A stretch of 11,616 nt of DNA from Candidatus Hydrogenedentota bacterium (GTDB lineage Bacteria; Hydrogenedentota; Hydrogenedentia; Hydrogenedentales; SLHB01), in NCBI GenBank assembly GCA_003557825.1, contig PWNM01000597.1, positions 1 through 11,616 of the forward strand. Direction: 5' to 3'. Under the pieces are notes generated by a model. It had not been told where the DNA came from, did no database searches, and was given only the letters and a program-made list of their open reading frames with translations. Positions 1 through 6,966 of the stretch are shown here, piece by piece. The position numbers and the translations under genes were made by a program. The number at the start of each line of letters is the position of its first letter. Positions within the stretch are counted from its first letter, which is position 1.

Positions 1-2
1 CG

Positions 3-1502
3 ATTGGCTATGATGTGGAGCCGACCAATTTCGGCAATCTGGTTCGCGGTCGCACCGACGAAACCGTACCCAATGCATGGGGCGGTTACCATGATGCCGG
101 CGACTGGGATCGACGCATCCAACATCTCAATGCGACCCGTTTTTTGCTCGATCTGGCGGAACTCTTTCCGGAACGCTTCCAGGACCTTGACTTGAACATC
201 CCCGAATCGGGCGGACCCGTACCCGACATCGTCGAGGAGGCGCTGTTTGGGCTCGATGCATACCGCCGACTCCAGACAGCGGAGGGGGGGATTCGGGGGG
301 GCATTGAATCCGAGGAACACCCCCGTTATGGCGAGCTAAGCTGGCAGGAGTCGCTGATGGTGCTGGCCTATGCGCCGGGGGTTTGGTCGTCCTATTGGTA
401 TGCCGGGACTGCGGCGAACGCCGCGCGATTCCTGGAACCCATCGATCCCGAACGAGCGGAAATCTACCAAAAGAGCGCCTTGCGGGCCATGGCCTGGGCT
501 GAGGATGAACTCCCCATGGAACCGGCCGCCCTGTCGCTTCGGGGTCGCATGGGGCTTCGTCTCGCTTTCTGGGTAATCCCGTTGTTCGTGTTTGGTTGGC
601 TTCTGTGGCGCTATGCTCCCCGCCTGCAACCCGTGAACGGACGTTTGGTTCGAGTCGGCTGCTCGGTTGCCATTCTTCTGGTTGTGTGGCGATGTATGGC
701 GGCGATTGCTGACGACAGCTATCCCCCCGACCTGCGACGGGCTCACCTTGTCCGCGATGGACGGAACTATGCAGCAGCCGAGCTGTTTCGGTTGACCGGC
801 GATAGGCAATGGCATGACCTGTTCGTCGAGACAAGTCAGCTTGTTGACGATGAAACCCCGATGTTTGAATGGCGAAGCCACGATCAGAGCGAGGCGGCCT
901 GGGTATTTGCCCTCACCGAACGGGACGGCATGGACGAAGCATTGAAAGCCCGATGCATCCAGGCCATTCGCAGAGAGGCCGATGAACGGTTGTGGGCAGG
1001 CGAAGCGACCGGATTTCGTTGGATCAAGAACCTATGGCGGCCCTTTGGGATCGGTTGCCCTGCGGTGCCTGATGCGCTGGCCGTGGTCCGGGCCCATATT
1101 CTTACCGGCGACGACCGATACCTGCGTGGTCTCGTGCTGGCTGCCCAGTTCGGAGCCGGCGCCAATCCCTTTAACATGTCCCTGACTACGGGAGTAGGCA
1201 TTGACTATCCGCAACACCCGCTGCACATCGACTCGCGGTTCTCTGGACAAGCTGCCCCTCCGGGATTAACGGTACTCGGTCCCATGGATGTGGAGTCGGC
1301 CTGGTTTGGCGATTGGGGACGCATCCTGCTTGCGCCGCATATGTATCCCGCTCTCGATACATGGCCCTCCGCCGAGGCATTCGCCGATGTGTTCTGGAAT
1401 GCCATCCTCTGTGAGTTCACCATTCATGACACCATCGGCCCCAATGCATTCTACTGGGGTTATTTGGCAGCGCGGCCGCCGGTTGGCATGGAGGACGACT
1501 AG
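3..1502 (+). CDS. Glycoside hydrolase family 9 (cellulase-like) protein, 5' truncated, with internal membrane hairpin
   Basis: The frame is open to the left edge, so the true start lies upstream; a GTG at 15 is probably internal. A GGYHDAGDW motif near base 80 matches the GH9 block that holds the catalytic-base aspartates, and an LNIPESG...PDI block follows as in GH9. Further on are AAAELFRLTGD, a NPFNMSLTTG block (the usual GH9 asparagine-proline/TG region, here degenerate) and, near base 1415, CEFTIHDTIGPNAF, which carries the likely proton-donor glutamate. GH9 enzymes are inverting beta-glycanases acting on cellulose or related beta-glucans outside the cytoplasm. The visible part is 499 residues; an N-terminal signal and Ig-like domain would be expected upstream. 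Oddly, two strongly hydrophobic helices (bases about 555-608 and 645-710) interrupt the catalytic domain in an otherwise uninterrupted frame. Family assignment is confident; substrate and catalytic activity are not. Confidence 0.82.
   Translation: MGYDVEPTNFGNLVRGRTDETVPNAWGGYHDAGDWDRRIQHLNATRFLLDLAELFPERFQDLDLNIPESGGPVPDIVEEALFGLDAYRRLQTAEGGIRGGIESEEHPRYGELSWQESLMVLAYAPGVWSSYWYAGTAANAARFLEPIDPERAEIYQKSALRAMAWAEDELPMEPAALSLRGRMGLRLAFWVIPLFVFGWLLWRYAPRLQPVNGRLVRVGCSVAILLVVWRCMAAIADDSYPPDLRRAHLVRDGRNYAAAELFRLTGDRQWHDLFVETSQLVDDETPMFEWRSHDQSEAAWVFALTERDGMDEALKARCIQAIRREADERLWAGEATGFRWIKNLWRPFGIGCPAVPDALAVVRAHILTGDDRYLRGLVLAAQFGAGANPFNMSLTTGVGIDYPQHPLHIDSRFSGQAAPPGLTVLGPMDVESAWFGDWGRILLAPHMYPALDTWPSAEAFADVFWNAILCEFTIHDTIGPNAFYWGYLAARPPVGMEDD
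555..710 (+). other. Two predicted transmembrane helices inserted in the GH9 catalytic domain
   Basis: The first stretch, LRLAFWVIPLFVFGWLLW, and the second, around VGCSVAILLVVWRCMAAIA, are each about 18-20 hydrophobic residues. An arginine-rich loop of about 12 residues (RYAPRLQPVNGR) joins them. They sit between the helix ending AMAWAEDELP and the conserved AAAELFRLTGD helix. Even spacing suggests a membrane hairpin that would put both halves of the enzyme on the same side of the membrane, with the arginine-rich loop inside. The topology is inferred from hydrophobicity by eye. Confidence 0.65.
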
Positions 1503-1504
1503 GC

Positions 1505-2569
1505 TCAGTAATCGATCTGGCGGCCGATGCCCATCTCGCGGTGGGCATAGCGAAGCAGGTGCTCGGTCGTGTCCCAGCCGATGCAGGCATCGGTTATGCT
1601 GACGCCGTATTTCAGTTTGCTGGGGTCATCGCCCAGCTTCTGGTTGCCTTCGTTCAGATTGCTTTCCAGCAAAATACCAACGATCGAGCGGGTACCGTCT
1701 TGCCGCTGTTGCACCACGCTGCGTAACACATGCCGTTGAAGGTAATATCGCTTCCCGCTGTTGTCATGGCTGCAATCCACCAGCAGACGGGTCGGCAACC
1801 CAATGGATTCGAGTTGTTCTTCGGCCTGGGTAATGCTGACGGGGTCGTAGTTGGGCGCTCCCCGACCGCCGCGAAGGATGATGTGACCGTAGGCGTTGCC
1901 CCGGGTCGCCACAATACACGAGCGCCCATCGGAATCGATGCCCAGGAAATGATGGGAATGCCGGGCGGACTGCATGGCATCGAGGGCGATCTGGAGGTTG
2001 CCGTCGGTACTGTTCTTAAACCCCACCGGCATGGACAATCCGCTGGCCATCTCGCGATGGGTCTGGGATTCCGTCGTGCGCGCCCCTATTGAAACCCAAC
2101 TAACCAAGTCGGTCACATACTGGGGCACAATCGGGTCGAGAACTTCTGTCGCCGTAGGAACGCCGAGATCACCCACGGCGATAAGGACCTCCCGGGCTTT
2201 TTTGAGTCCCTTATCTATGTCGTAGGTGCCATCGAGGTTGGGATCATTGATCAGTCCTTTCCAGCCGATGGTCGTGCGGGGTTTTTCGAAGTACGTCCGC
2301 ATGATGATATACAGCCGGTCTTCGAGTTCCTCGCGCAACAATCGCAATCGCCGGGCATAATGAAGCGCTGCCGCAGGATCGTGAATCGAGCAGGGCCCGA
2401 CAATAACCAGCAGCCGCGGATCGTCGCCCCGAAGTATGGCTTCGATGGACCGGCGTCCCTCGACCACGGTGGCATTGGCCGCCTCGGTCATGGGCAACAA
2501 TTCCTTGATCTCCCGCGGCGTGAGCAGCGGAAGCATCGATACGACGTTTAGATCATGAGTTTGTTGCAT
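1505..2569 (-). CDS. aroG: 3-deoxy-7-phosphoheptulonate (DAHP) synthase, class I AroG/AroF type
   Basis: The enzyme condenses phosphoenolpyruvate with erythrose 4-phosphate, the first step of the shikimate pathway, in the cytoplasm. The 354-residue product aligns along its whole length with E. coli AroG (350 aa). Blocks seen include LLVIVGPCSIHDP, YFEKPRTTIGWKGLINDP, IGARTTESQTHRE, GFKNSTDG and HIILRGG. All four metal ligands are present: Cys60 (GPCSIHD), His268 (DCSHDNSGK), Glu302 (LLESNLNEGNQ) and Asp327 (SITDACIGW). The ATG at 2569 is chosen over an in-frame GTG at 2578 because a GGGAG lies just before the ATG and nothing resembling a ribosome site precedes the GTG, although the spacing to the ATG is short. 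It lies 59 nt downstream of glgP on the same strand and may be cotranscribed. Which aromatic amino acid feeds back on it cannot be told from the sequence alone. Confidence 0.95.
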   Translation of the reverse strand: MQQTHDLNVVSMLPLLTPREIKELLPMTEAANATVVEGRRSIEAILRGDDPRLLVIVGPCSIHDPAAALHYARRLRLLREELEDRLYIIMRTYFEKPRTTIGWKGLINDPNLDGTYDIDKGLKKAREVLIAVGDLGVPTATEVLDPIVPQYVTDLVSWVSIGARTTESQTHREMASGLSMPVGFKNSTDGNLQIALDAMQSARHSHHFLGIDSDGRSCIVATRGNAYGHIILRGGRGAPNYDPVSITQAEEQLESIGLPTRLLVDCSHDNSGKRYYLQRHVLRSVVQQRQDGTRSIVGILLESNLNEGNQKLGDDPSKLKYGVSITDACIGWDTTEHLLRYAHREMGIGRQIDY

Positions 2570-2611
2570 GGCTCCCACATCGGCGCGCGGTCAGGGCGCA
2601 GCATGGCCGGC

Positions 2612-2627
2612 GCCGAAACGGTTCGGC
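2612..2627 (-). terminator. Small hairpin just after glgP, possible weak terminator or processing stem
   Basis: A perfect 6-bp inverted repeat, GCCGAA and TTCGGC around a 4-nt loop, begins one base after the glgP stop codon. On the minus strand it is followed by GC-rich sequence rather than a T-run, so it is not a standard intrinsic terminator. It could reduce read-through into aroG or protect the glgP mRNA 3' end. Confidence 0.3.
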
Positions 2628-2628
2628 T

Positions 2629-5187
2629 TTAGGCCCAGGTAATAAGGGCGGTTTCATGTTTCTCGGCCAGATCCTCGTGGTTCGGAATGGCCCGCACCGT
2701 AAAGCCCAGTTGGCCGGTCTTGTCACATACGATGGACCCTTCGAAGGTGATCGTACCGTCTTTTCGGCCTTTGGGTTCCATCTCAACAGCCTTGCCCTGT
2801 ACGATCCGCCCATAGGGATCAAGCTCCCCGTAGTAGATCTCGACGGTGACGTCCTTTTCCGTTAGATCCGCCAAGGCCACCTCGGCCTTTACCGGCAGGC
2901 TGGCCCCGAATTCGAGACCCTCTTTCGATCCGTCGGACTCCACCTTTTTGATGGCTACCTTATCCCAAGATGCACGCACTTTCTTCTTCCATTCGGCCAG
3001 GTCTTTGGTCCGTTGCCGTTTGTCAGCGCGGAATTCGTTCCGGCGGATGGTGCAGGGCAGATAAAAACGATCCGTGTACTCCTGGACCATGCGGTGCGTG
3101 TTGAAAATGGGGCAGATGGTTCGGATGCAATCTTTCATCATCTTGGTCCAATGACGGGGCAACCCGTCGCGGCCCCGGTCGTAGAACCGAGGGATAATTT
3201 CGCGTTCGAGAAGCATATACAGGGCTTCGCTTTCCACTACATCCTGCTGTTCCGGATTCTCGTAGATCTCGCCCCGTCCAATGCTCCATCCGTTTTCGGC
3301 CAAACCTTCGGCCTCGCACCACCAGCCGTCCGGCACGCTGATATTCAGGCCGCCGTTGGCCGCCACTTTCATACCGCTCGTGCCGCTGGCTTCCATGGGC
3401 CGACGGGGCGTATTGAGCCAACAGTCGACGCCTTGGACCATGTATCGGGCCACGTTGATGTCGTAGTCTTCGAGAAACACCATGCGCCGGCGTACATCAT
3501 GCTGGCGGATGAAGTGAATGATGTTTCGAATCACTTCTTTTGCTTGGGTATCGGCCGGATGGGCCTTACCGGCGATCAACATCTGCACGGGTCGGTCTTC
3601 ATCCCGCAACAGACGCAGCAACCGCTCGGGATCCATGAGCAGCAAATACGCCCGTTTGTAGGTCGCAAACCGCCGGGCAAACCCAATGGTCAAGACGTCG
3701 GGATCGAGCGCCTCGCCGGCAGCCATGATCTCGGAATGGGGCGCTCCCCGTTCGCGGAGCTGGCTGGTAAGGCGTCGTCGTGCGAAGTTCACCATCCGCT
3801 CGCGGCGCCGTTCGTGGGTTCGCCAGATTTCGGGATCTGGTACGGAATCGATGTTCTCCCACACGTTTTCGTCGCCAGGGTTGGTAATCCAGCCTGGTCC
3901 TAAATAGCGGTCGTAGAGTCCGGCCATGTCGCGAGAAACCCAGAACCGGGAATGAATGCCATTGGTGATGGATGTAATGGGCACTTCGTCGGTAGGTACG
4001 CCTTGCCAGGTTCGGGCCCACATGTCCCGGGCCACATCACCGTGCAGCTTACTCACGCCGTTTGATGCCGCAGAGAGCTTCAGGGCCAACACAGTCATGC
4101 AGAACGGCTCCCGGGCGTCTTTTGGGTCTTGCCGTCCGAGCGCGAGGAACTCGTCCTGTGAAAAGCCAACATCTTCCATGTACTGTTTAAAATAATGGGT
4201 GATCATGTCGGGATTGAACATGTCGTTGCCGGCGGGGACCGGCGTATGGGTCGTGAAAACGCTGCCTGCCTTGACCGATTCGATGGCCGCTGGTATGGAC
4301 AGTTTCTCTTCCTTCACCAAATGCCGGATGCGTTCAAGGGTCATAAAGGCCGCATGACCCTCGTTCATATGGAACACCGATGGCCAGATTCCGAGCTTGT
4401 GTAGCAGCCGGACGCCGCCCATGCCCAACAAAATCTCTTGGCGAATCCGCATGTCAGGCGTTCCGCCATAAAGCCGCGCGGTGATTTCGCGATCGTCGGT
4501 TTCGTTGGCGTCAAAATCACAATCGAGCAAGTATAGGGGAACCCGACCGACTTGCGCTTGCCAAACGCGGGCGTGGACGACCCGTTCGGGGTAGTCCACA
4601 TCAATGATGAGTTGATTCCCCTTGTCGTCGCGCACCTGCGTGAGGGCCATGTTGTAAAAATCGTTTCGGGGATACCGTTCCTGTTGCCAGCCGTCCGCAT
4701 TAAGGTACTGCGTGTGGTAGCCTTCGCGATAGAGCAGGCCGATACCTACCAGCGGCAATCCCAGGTCGCTTGCGGATTTTAGATGGTCTCCGGCGAGCAC
4801 CCCAAGGCCTCCCGAATAGATGGACAGCGACTCATGAATGCCAAACTCGAGCGACAAGTAGGCTATCTGAAATTCCTCAGGCGCATCCGGATTCTTCTCG
4901 CGCCAGTTGCCGCCTTCCATATATTCACGGATTGATGCCGCAACGCGGTCGAGATGGGCGGTGAAACTATCGTCTTGCTCTAGTTCCTCGAGTCGTTCCT
5001 GAGACACCTCGCCGAGCAGCAACACGGGGTTTTGGTTGTTCTGAACCCAAATGTCGCGGTCGATGCGGAAAAACAGATCAATGGCTTCCGGCTCCCAACA
5101 CCAACGGTAGTTATGGGCAATCTCCGAAAGGGCCTTCAATCGTTCCGGTAACCGGGGTACGACAGTAAACTTGGTGATATTCGGCAT
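2629..5187 (-). CDS. glgP: Alpha-glucan (glycogen/maltodextrin) phosphorylase, GT35, DUF3417-type
   Basis: The enzyme phosphorolyses alpha-1,4-glucan from the non-reducing end, releasing glucose 1-phosphate, with pyridoxal phosphate as cofactor. The 852-residue product belongs to the shorter phosphorylase branch that begins with a DUF3417 region (about residues 12-115, including NYRWCWEPEA). Conserved blocks follow: SLEFGIHESLSIYSGGLGVLAGDHLK, HMNEGHAAF (about 273-281), FTTHTPVPAGND, TNGIH, IGFARRFATYKR (about 500-511), and EASGTSGMK, whose lysine (about residue 607) is the expected pyridoxal-phosphate site. A C-terminal beta-rich extension (about 750-850) is typical of this branch. The ATG at 5187 has AGGAG seven bases upstream, which favours it over the in-frame TTG at 5193. 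The gene sits upstream of aroG on the same strand. The family may act on maltodextrins as well as glycogen. Confidence 0.95.
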   Translation of the reverse strand: MPNITKFTVVPRLPERLKALSEIAHNYRWCWEPEAIDLFFRIDRDIWVQNNQNPVLLLGEVSQERLEELEQDDSFTAHLDRVAASIREYMEGGNWREKNPDAPEEFQIAYLSLEFGIHESLSIYSGGLGVLAGDHLKSASDLGLPLVGIGLLYREGYHTQYLNADGWQQERYPRNDFYNMALTQVRDDKGNQLIIDVDYPERVVHARVWQAQVGRVPLYLLDCDFDANETDDREITARLYGGTPDMRIRQEILLGMGGVRLLHKLGIWPSVFHMNEGHAAFMTLERIRHLVKEEKLSIPAAIESVKAGSVFTTHTPVPAGNDMFNPDMITHYFKQYMEDVGFSQDEFLALGRQDPKDAREPFCMTVLALKLSAASNGVSKLHGDVARDMWARTWQGVPTDEVPITSITNGIHSRFWVSRDMAGLYDRYLGPGWITNPGDENVWENIDSVPDPEIWRTHERRRERMVNFARRRLTSQLRERGAPHSEIMAAGEALDPDVLTIGFARRFATYKRAYLLLMDPERLLRLLRDEDRPVQMLIAGKAHPADTQAKEVIRNIIHFIRQHDVRRRMVFLEDYDINVARYMVQGVDCWLNTPRRPMEASGTSGMKVAANGGLNISVPDGWWCEAEGLAENGWSIGRGEIYENPEQQDVVESEALYMLLEREIIPRFYDRGRDGLPRHWTKMMKDCIRTICPIFNTHRMVQEYTDRFYLPCTIRRNEFRADKRQRTKDLAEWKKKVRASWDKVAIKKVESDGSKEGLEFGASLPVKAEVALADLTEKDVTVEIYYGELDPYGRIVQGKAVEMEPKGRKDGTITFEGSIVCDKTGQLGFTVRAIPNHEDLAEKHETALITWA

Positions 5188-5485
5188 CCTCAATCTCCTA
5201 GACGATAGTCACGCATCACCACAGCATCGGGTTCCGTGGTAAGGCAATGAATGCGATTTTCCCTTGGTCTGCGCTACCGGATTCGTGCAAGGCCATACTT
5301 GGTACAATCGGCCCTATCCAAACGTCCCTTCAGATAGTTCGAAACGCGTAACCTGCTCGGAAGCAGGATCCAGGTAGCGAACCGGATCCTACAGAGTATA
5401 GAGGAATCGATAGATTCAGGTCTAACACCTCAGACCGGAGATAGAGGGAGCCCAGTGTCATCGGGTATGGCTTGGCCTATCCGCT
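5188..5485. other. Non-coding region between the psp small-protein genes and glgP, with several hairpins
   Basis: No convincing gene is seen here on either strand. It contains compact inverted repeats: CCTGCT/AGCAGG with a 4-nt loop (5352-5367); AGGATCC/GGATCCT (5365-5390), which extends inward with one bulge; GAATC/GATTC with a 4-nt loop (5404-5417); GGTCT/AGACC with an 8-nt loop (5419-5436); and ACCAC/GTGGT (5218-5240). It must include the end of the psp transcript and probably the promoter and leader of glgP, but no clear -35/-10 pair or T-run terminator was found. Confidence 0.5.
5195..5199 (-). promoter_or_regulatory. Ribosome binding site of glgP
   Basis: AGGAG on the minus strand, seven bases before the ATG at 5187. 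It fixes the start at that ATG: the alternative TTG at 5193 lies only one base beyond it. Confidence 0.8.
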
Positions 5486-5719
5486 TCACCATAATCCGCG
5501 AATCAACAGCAGAAACCCCAGCGCAAAAAGTGGAAGGCCAATAAAAATCCCAACAAATGTGGACATAAACAGCAGGCCCAACCCCATGAATAGCAAACCC
5601 AGAAGCAGCGTTATCAAGATACCTACGGCATTGGCGAATAGGGTGATGAGTCGCCATAGCAACACCAAGGGCCATAGCAAGAACGGTATGCGCCGCAGGG
5701 AAGGGGGATGTCTCTGCAT
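5486..5719 (-). CDS. Small integral-membrane protein, third gene of psp operon
   Basis: This 77-residue protein is not recognised. A short basic N-terminus (MQRHPPSLRR) is followed by nearly continuous hydrophobic sequence, which reads as two to three membrane helices: about residues 12-30, 31-52 and 53-75. There are Gly/Leu/Phe-rich runs such as ILITLLLGLLFMGLGLLF. The ATG at 5719 has AAGGA six bases upstream, which argues for a real gene despite its size. It lies 50 nt downstream of the other small membrane gene and two genes downstream of pspA, so it is probably part of the stress-induced operon. It does not look like PspB, PspC, PspD or PspG by eye. Inference: an inner-membrane partner or effector of PspA. 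Confidence 0.72.
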   Translation of the reverse strand: MQRHPPSLRRIPFLLWPLVLLWRLITLFANAVGILITLLLGLLFMGLGLLFMSTFVGIFIGLPLFALGFLLLIRGLW

Positions 5720-5769
5720 CGGGGATCCTTTCTATGTGCCATCCGCTACGATGTGCACTCATATCGCGA

Positions 5770-5994
5770 TTATGATACGCCCCGTGTGTCGTGTTCTTTT
5801 TCCCAATTTCCCAACACGGGACCCCATCTTAGAAATCCGAGGATCCATGATATCAGGCCTATGGAAACGGCAATATAGACCGATATGTCACCAAAATAGG
5901 GGACAAAAAGCATAATCAGAAGGACAAGGCTCACGAGAAGATACGCAGCCCATACGAGACCAAAGACAGTAAATGTGCGCTTCGCGGTTTTCAT
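5770..5994 (-). CDS. Small two-helix membrane protein, second gene of psp operon
   Basis: This 74-residue protein is not recognised. A basic N-terminus (MKTAKRTF) precedes two hydrophobic helices, about residues 10-33 (VFGLVWAAYLLVSLVLLIML) and 37-55 (ISVYIAVSIGLISWILGF), and it ends in a charged tail (NWEKEHDTRG). The ATG at 5994 has a strong AAGGAG seven bases upstream. It starts 27 nt after the pspA stop codon, so cotranscription is very likely. Its length equals that of E. coli PspB (74 aa), but it has two helices and no PspB-like coiled coil or leucine zipper, and it lacks a recognisable PspC domain. Inference: a membrane component that may tether or sense for PspA. Confidence 0.75.
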   Translation of the reverse strand: MKTAKRTFTVFGLVWAAYLLVSLVLLIMLFVPYFGDISVYIAVSIGLISWILGFLRWGPVLGNWEKEHDTRGVS

Positions 5995-6021
5995 GGTGGT
6001 ACTCCTTGTATGTTCATATTC

Positions 6022-6708
6022 CTACTCGATTGGGCTGTCTGTGTTTACAGGATTATGTACCGCCTCGCGAAGGGCTGCAAGTTCCAGGTCAATCGCTTCC
6101 TGAACCTCCAGCTCCTCGAATTCCTCGCGCAAGCTCCTCTTCGCAGGACATGCAACGGCGTCCGATTCGCGGCCCAGGCGTTCGAGTCGTTGGTCGAAGA
6201 CCTCGAAACGGACGAAGGAGGCCTGAGGAGCCCGTGGACCTCGTTGGTGTCTAACGGCGCGTCTGCGATCGGCCTCGGATCGCGCATGAGCCAGTTCCTG
6301 TTGCCGCTTCCGGGCCTGGACAATCTTTTCCTCGATGGCAATGATATCCGATTGATACTGATCCACCAGATCATCGAACTGCGTGAGGTCACGTTCGAGC
6401 TCTTCGATACGCTGCATATGCCCTCGCCTTTCCAGCAACGCTTCACGGGCCAGATCCTCGCGGTGTTGCTCCAGCGCCAGCCGCGCCCGATTGTGCCATC
6501 GTTCGGCCTGACGCTGTTCTTCGGTCAGGTGACGCCGCGTCCGCTTCTGGGAGGCCATGGTCTCGGCGCAGGCCTGCTTGACCTCGCCCAGGGTTTCCTC
6601 CATGTCGCGCAGAAGCAGTCGAACGAGTTTCTCCGGATTTTCTGCTTTGTCTAATGTGGCATTGATGTTCGAACTAACCAGTTCATGGACTCGTGTCATG
6701 ATTCCCAT
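6022..6708 (-). CDS. pspA: Phage shock protein A (PspA/IM30 family)
   Basis: PspA is an ESCRT-III-like coiled-coil protein. It binds damaged inner membrane and limits proton leakage; when not engaged, it inhibits PspF. The 228-residue product aligns over its length with E. coli PspA (222 aa). It begins MGIMTRVHELVSSNINATLDKAE, the amphipathic membrane-binding helix, followed by the family hallmark PEKLVRLLLRDMEETL and a long, charged coiled coil to about residue 180. A conserved FVRFEVFDQRLERL segment and a final EEFEELEVQEAID...ELAALR helix follow. The ATG at 6708 has GGGAG seven bases upstream. It is the first gene of a minus-strand operon with two small membrane proteins and is divergent from pspF. 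A sigma-54 promoter about 110 bases upstream indicates PspF-dependent expression. Confidence 0.95.
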   Translation of the reverse strand: MGIMTRVHELVSSNINATLDKAENPEKLVRLLLRDMEETLGEVKQACAETMASQKRTRRHLTEEQRQAERWHNRARLALEQHREDLAREALLERRGHMQRIEELERDLTQFDDLVDQYQSDIIAIEEKIVQARKRQQELAHARSEADRRRAVRHQRGPRAPQASFVRFEVFDQRLERLGRESDAVACPAKRSLREEFEELEVQEAIDLELAALREAVHNPVNTDSPIE

Positions 6709-6819
6709 CGTGCTTCTCCCTTGCCCCGTGCCGGGGCTTCATCTATCGACCAATGACCATATGTGCTACTGATCCCAGACTTTGGTCCGATATGCCATTA
6801 GTATTTCCGTATATGCAGT

Positions 6820-6836
6820 AACAACCCCCGTGCCAA
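6820..6836 (-). promoter_or_regulatory. Sigma-54 (-24/-12) promoter of the pspA operon
   Basis: The minus strand reads TTGGCACGGGGGTTGTT. This matches the RpoN consensus TGGCACG-N4-TTGC except that the -12 GC is GT. GG and GT are separated by the required 10 bases. Transcription would start near 6810, leaving a leader of about 100 nt before pspA. The adjacent sigma-54 activator gene makes a chance match unlikely. Confidence 0.85.
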
Positions 6837-6876
6837 CTGGCCATGAACAAGCTAAGGCGTTTATGCCCTATGGGTT

Positions 6877-6894
6877 ATGCGAACTGGACCGCAT
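6877..6894. promoter_or_regulatory. Candidate PspF upstream activating site
   Basis: An imperfect operator-like inverted repeat: ATGCG, 8 bases, CGCAT. A third ATGCG lies at 6922-6926 inside the pspF promoter. The position, about 65-80 bases upstream of the predicted pspA start, is about where an enhancer for a sigma-54 activator would sit. The arms are short, so this is suggestive only. Confidence 0.25.
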
Positions 6895-6902
6895 GAGGCC
6901 AT

Positions 6903-6931
6903 TTTCAATACGTGGCAAAGTATGCGATAAT
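6903..6931 (+). promoter_or_regulatory. Sigma-70-like promoter of pspF
   Basis: An extended -10, TGCGATAAT (hexamer GATAAT at 6926-6931), has a weak -35 TTTCAA at 6903-6908 with a 17-base spacer. The predicted start is near 6938, giving a short leader. The ATGCG repeat overlaps the -10, so bound PspF could repress its own gene, as is known in E. coli. Confidence 0.55.
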
Positions 6932-6966
6932 GTGGTTGAACCAACCAGAGGAGGGTCTGTGTCGCC

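Noticed and set aside
127..834. A 235-residue minus-strand frame opposite the GH9 gene
   Set aside because: It is Arg/Pro/Ser-rich with no motif; the + strand frame carries conserved GH9 blocks over the same bases.
3013..3903. A 296-residue open frame on the + strand inside glgP
   Set aside because: It is antisense to highly conserved phosphorylase sequence, including the pyridoxal-phosphate block, and its translation shows no recognisable domain.
5352..5436. Possible tRNA or known riboswitch in the hairpin cluster
   Set aside because: No T-loop GTTCGAnnC in the right place, no acceptor stem pairing the ends and no riboswitch core motif on either strand; kept only as an unexplained structured region.
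5472..5915. A 147-residue + strand frame across the two small psp-linked genes
   Set aside because: It has no good ribosome site and no hydrophobic or domain structure, whereas both minus-strand small genes have strong Shine-Dalgarno sequences and coherent membrane helices.
6010..6654. A 214-residue + strand frame opposite pspA
   Set aside because: It is a shadow of the coiled-coil codons of PspA, which is recognisable over its whole length.
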